Positions 61,798-64,000 of a stretch of DNA of 64,000 nucleotides are shown piece after piece. The stretch lies in NCBI RefSeq assembly GCF_000429565.1, contig NZ_AUCC01000006.1, positions 22,068-86,067 of the forward strand, given 5' to 3'. Numbering within the stretch: the stretch's first letter is position 1; every line of letters begins with the position of its first letter. Under the pieces are notes generated by a model, which saw nothing but the letters and a program-made list of their open reading frames with translations, was not told where the DNA came from and did not search any database. The position numbers were made by a program, and so were the translations under genes. Origin of the DNA: Arsenophonus nasoniae DSM 15247. GTDB taxonomy: Bacteria > Pseudomonadota > Gammaproteobacteria > Enterobacterales > Enterobacteriaceae.

Positions 61798-63111
61798 TTA
61801 TTGTAAACGCCTCTTTAGCGTATTAATTGCTCGGCGTACATTAGGTAATGGGCCAATATTTAACCATCTATTGCTAGTTTGATGAAACCCTTGTGGTGTG
61901 CCTGTTTCGATTAAAAGTGCACGCATGTCTTTTGGTTTAATGACATCACCAATATGCTGTTTATACCATGACTGGATCGCCACGACAGCGGATGCAACAA
62001 TCGGTGTAGCAGATGATGTACCCGAGAAAGTATGGGTATAATTATGATGCTCACCGCTATCGTATAGATCGTTATAGCCGGTTGTGACGACATTTAGACC
62101 CCATCCTTGTACATGTATCATGCTGCCATAAGTGGTGAAATCTGTTGGTATCAGGTATTTTTTATCCCCCGCACCAACACGAATTGCACCGTTATCGCCA
62201 TCGTCATTACGGTTTCTATATTCATTGTATAATTTATGATCTAAATCTTCAGCGCCATTGCCGGCTGCCATAATGACAATAATACCTGCATCTGTGGCTG
62301 CTTTTGTGATATCCCAAACTGCTTTTTGGTAATCGGCGGGAACATATTTATTACGTGGGCCCATAGATTGTAATTCGTAGATAAATATATCTCCGGGCCT
62401 TAAATATTTTAATGCTTTAGCAATTCCATTAACGCGCCCGGCTGGCGCTTCCGAAACGCCATAAAAAATATCTGCGCCATGTACTAATCCTTTTATCCCC
62501 AATCCCATATCTTTGGCGTACATTATTCCAGCAACTGCAGTACCATGTTCATTTTTAAACGGATATTCAGGTGAAAGATTAATAAAACTTTTTCTTTGTA
62601 AATTAACATGGTTAAAATCAAATCCTCCTTCTATATCTGCACAGCGGATCCCTTGTCCTGTGATACCAAGTGACCAGGCATACTCGATATCAATACCTAT
62701 ATGATCTGTAGTTGTTCCACCTTGATAGCCCTGGAGGGGATTAAAATTAGGCGTATTGTAAATTTGTCCTGGCTTATGATCTGATAATGGCCTAAATGGC
62801 GGTGGTGTATCGGTATGTTCAATATAGGCATATTCAACACAATCATGACTATTTATTTTATCCACTAAACGTTGTAGTTCTTCCAATGGCATATTGTCCG
62901 CTTCTTCAATATAGCAAATACCAGTAAGGTTTTGGCAATTGATTAGCTGGTTTTTCATTGTGATTAAATCATCATCAACAATCGAATAATAATTAAAGTT
63001 ATTTAGAAAGCTATCTTTTAACACAGCAGGTTTTAAAATTAATTTATTATTATCTTTTCTTTCTTGGATAACAGATTTATTAAATTTTATAATAAATTTA
63101 TGTTCTTTCAT
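61798..63111 (-). CDS. subtilisin-like serine protease (S8)
   Basis: 437-residue S8 family protease. The catalytic triad is intact in family order: Asp159 (CADIEGGFD), His189 (NEHGTAVAG) and Ser366 (FSGTSSATP), with the oxyanion Asn in MAAGNGAED. Residues 1-110 look like an inhibitor-type propeptide (VDKINSHDCVEYAYIEH) and contain no signal peptide. A GGAG site precedes the ATG. Canonical subtilases have a DTG at the Asp; here it is DIEGG, a variant seen in some bacterial S8 enzymes. No secretion genes adjoin. Likely a secreted or self-released virulence-type or housekeeping protease; substrate unknown. Confidence 0.88.
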   Translation of the reverse strand: MKEHKFIIKFNKSVIQERKDNNKLILKPAVLKDSFLNNFNYYSIVDDDLITMKNQLINCQNLTGICYIEEADNMPLEELQRLVDKINSHDCVEYAYIEHTDTPPPFRPLSDHKPGQIYNTPNFNPLQGYQGGTTTDHIGIDIEYAWSLGITGQGIRCADIEGGFDFNHVNLQRKSFINLSPEYPFKNEHGTAVAGIMYAKDMGLGIKGLVHGADIFYGVSEAPAGRVNGIAKALKYLRPGDIFIYELQSMGPRNKYVPADYQKAVWDITKAATDAGIIVIMAAGNGAEDLDHKLYNEYRNRNDDGDNGAIRVGAGDKKYLIPTDFTTYGSMIHVQGWGLNVVTTGYNDLYDSGEHHNYTHTFSGTSSATPIVASAVVAIQSWYKQHIGDVIKPKDMRALLIETGTPQGFHQTSNRWLNIGPLPNVRRAINTLKRRLQ

Positions 63112-63631
63112 TGTTAAGCTCCATATTGTAAAAGATGATTTATCATTATTATTTCGCTTATTTAGCGAATAAAAAATTTAACATAATAAATTTTATTTAA
63201 GATAATTAAAATTAATGAATATTTTTTTTGCTAGTTAAGTAATGAGAATTAAGTTATTTTCATTCTGATAATTGTTTTGCAAAATTAATGGAAGAAGTTT
63301 TTTTATAACTAAAATATGTTATAAAAGGAATTTAATAATTAAATAAATTAATGTTAATGAAGCAGGGAAAAATAATTTTTTAATTTATCATTTTGATATG
63401 CTAAAAGGGCATAAGAAAAGTTTTCTTGTTATAAGCATAAATTTTTATCTTATTACAAATTAAATAATTGTTTATCATTATTTGAATAATAAAATTTATT
63501 AAAAATAAAACTATTATTTAAATAAATAGTAATATCTAATCAGTAAAAAGGTTATTGAATTCAGGATTAGTAAAAACCTATTATTTATAATAGGTTTAAA
63601 ATTTTTTCTAATAACGGAAACTCATATTAAG
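63112..63631. other. AT-rich gap upstream of the protease gene
   Basis: About 520 bases of extremely AT-rich DNA. The protease promoter should lie near 63112-63200. No gene or RNA is recognised. Confidence 0.5.
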
Positions 63632-64000
63632 CTAGTATAATTCGATTGTTATTAAAGCTAATGTGTTATTTCCTGCTGTGTCAGGATCATTATCTTTAAT
63701 AACTATCTGTCGGGATTGTGGAATAATGCCATCGGGTTCATGGTTAGGAATCTCAATCAATACAGTAAGGCATTAATGGAGGTGTTTTGAACTTAATATT
63801 TCTATTAAATTCTGACAGTTTTCTCGTTGATTAACCATGAGAACAGTAATTCGGTTAAATTATCATCTAAAAGCCTAATAATAGGCACACTGCTCCTAGG
63901 CTGCGGTTTGTAACCATCGTTTTTTGACCATTTTATCCCGCCTTTCTGACAGTAAAGTGACGGCGTGTATTCCTTTTTCCGCACTCATAAACCGCAATCG
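63632..64000 (-). pseudogene. frameshifted gene remnant running off the right edge
   Basis: Minus-strand reading gives coding-like segments in different frames: SAEKGIHAVTLLSERRDKMV up to a stop, then RSSVPIIRLLDDNLTELLFS with WLINEKT, then QNLIEILSSKH, then LTVLIEIPNHEPDGIIPQSR ending in TLALITIELY and a stop at 63632. The GC content is higher than the flanking gap. Order and spacing suggest one protein broken by at least two frameshifts. I do not recognise the family; the N-terminus is outside the window. Confidence 0.5.

Overview
The window is a chromosomal segment of an AT-rich gammaproteobacterium of the order Enterobacterales. Gene order and protein sequences follow the Escherichia/Yersinia/Proteus pattern closely. 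Low GC, long AT-rich gaps, missing genes inside otherwise conserved blocks, and large secreted-toxin genes point to an insect-associated member of the Morganellaceae, most like Arsenophonus. That assignment is inference from content only.

Layout. (1) 1-13.3 kb: the end of the division and cell-wall (dcw) cluster (ftsW-murG-murC-ddlB-ftsQ-ftsA-ftsZ-lpxC), then a minus-strand dciA-like gene, the secM-secA secretion-sensor pair and mutT. (2) 13.4-18.2 kb, minus strand: yacG, zapD, coaE and the pilin-assembly trio hofC-hofB-ppdD; guaC is absent. (3) 18.7-31.4 kb: nadC, then pdhR-aceE-aceF-lpd with a perfect PdhR operator, acnB, a small unknown gene and yacL; ampD, ampE, aroP and yacH are absent. 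(4) 31.4-55.3 kb: a block corresponding to E. coli mscS-yggE-argP-rpiA-serA-fau-ssrS(6S RNA)-zapA-ygfB-pepP-ubiH-ubiI-gcvT, interrupted by a 9.8-kb toxin insertion between yggE and argP and by a single toxin-like gene between serA and fau. (5) 55.3-58.8 kb: in place of gcvH-gcvP, three unknown genes and the corpse of a toxin protease domain. (6) 58.8-61.3 kb: ygfZ, sdhE-ygfX and fldB, then an ArcZ-like small RNA. (7) 61.8-64 kb: a subtilisin-like protease gene and a frameshifted gene remnant running off the right edge.

The most notable system is the toxin locus at 34.1-42.4 kb. Two overlapping genes together encode, in order: a papain-like (C58/YopT-type) cysteine protease candidate, a C80 cysteine autoprotease with its His and Cys intact, a second C80-like copy that has lost both catalytic residues, a TcdA/TcdB-type pore-forming region, and RTX calcium-binding repeats. 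This is the effector - autoprotease - translocation layout of large clostridial toxins joined to an RTX tail, apparently split in two by a one-base frame change in a short stretch of homopolymers. The locus is flanked by ~265-bp imperfect direct repeats, each containing the 3' end of yggE and the 3' end of argP, which records how it was inserted. A stand-alone relative of the N-terminal protease lies 4 kb downstream (46.6-48.0 kb), and a dead relative of the C80 domain lies at 58.3-58.8 kb, so this toxin family has expanded and decayed repeatedly here.

No tRNA, rRNA, insertion sequence or CRISPR array was recognised. All domain calls are from reading motifs and remembered family sequences; no database search was run.
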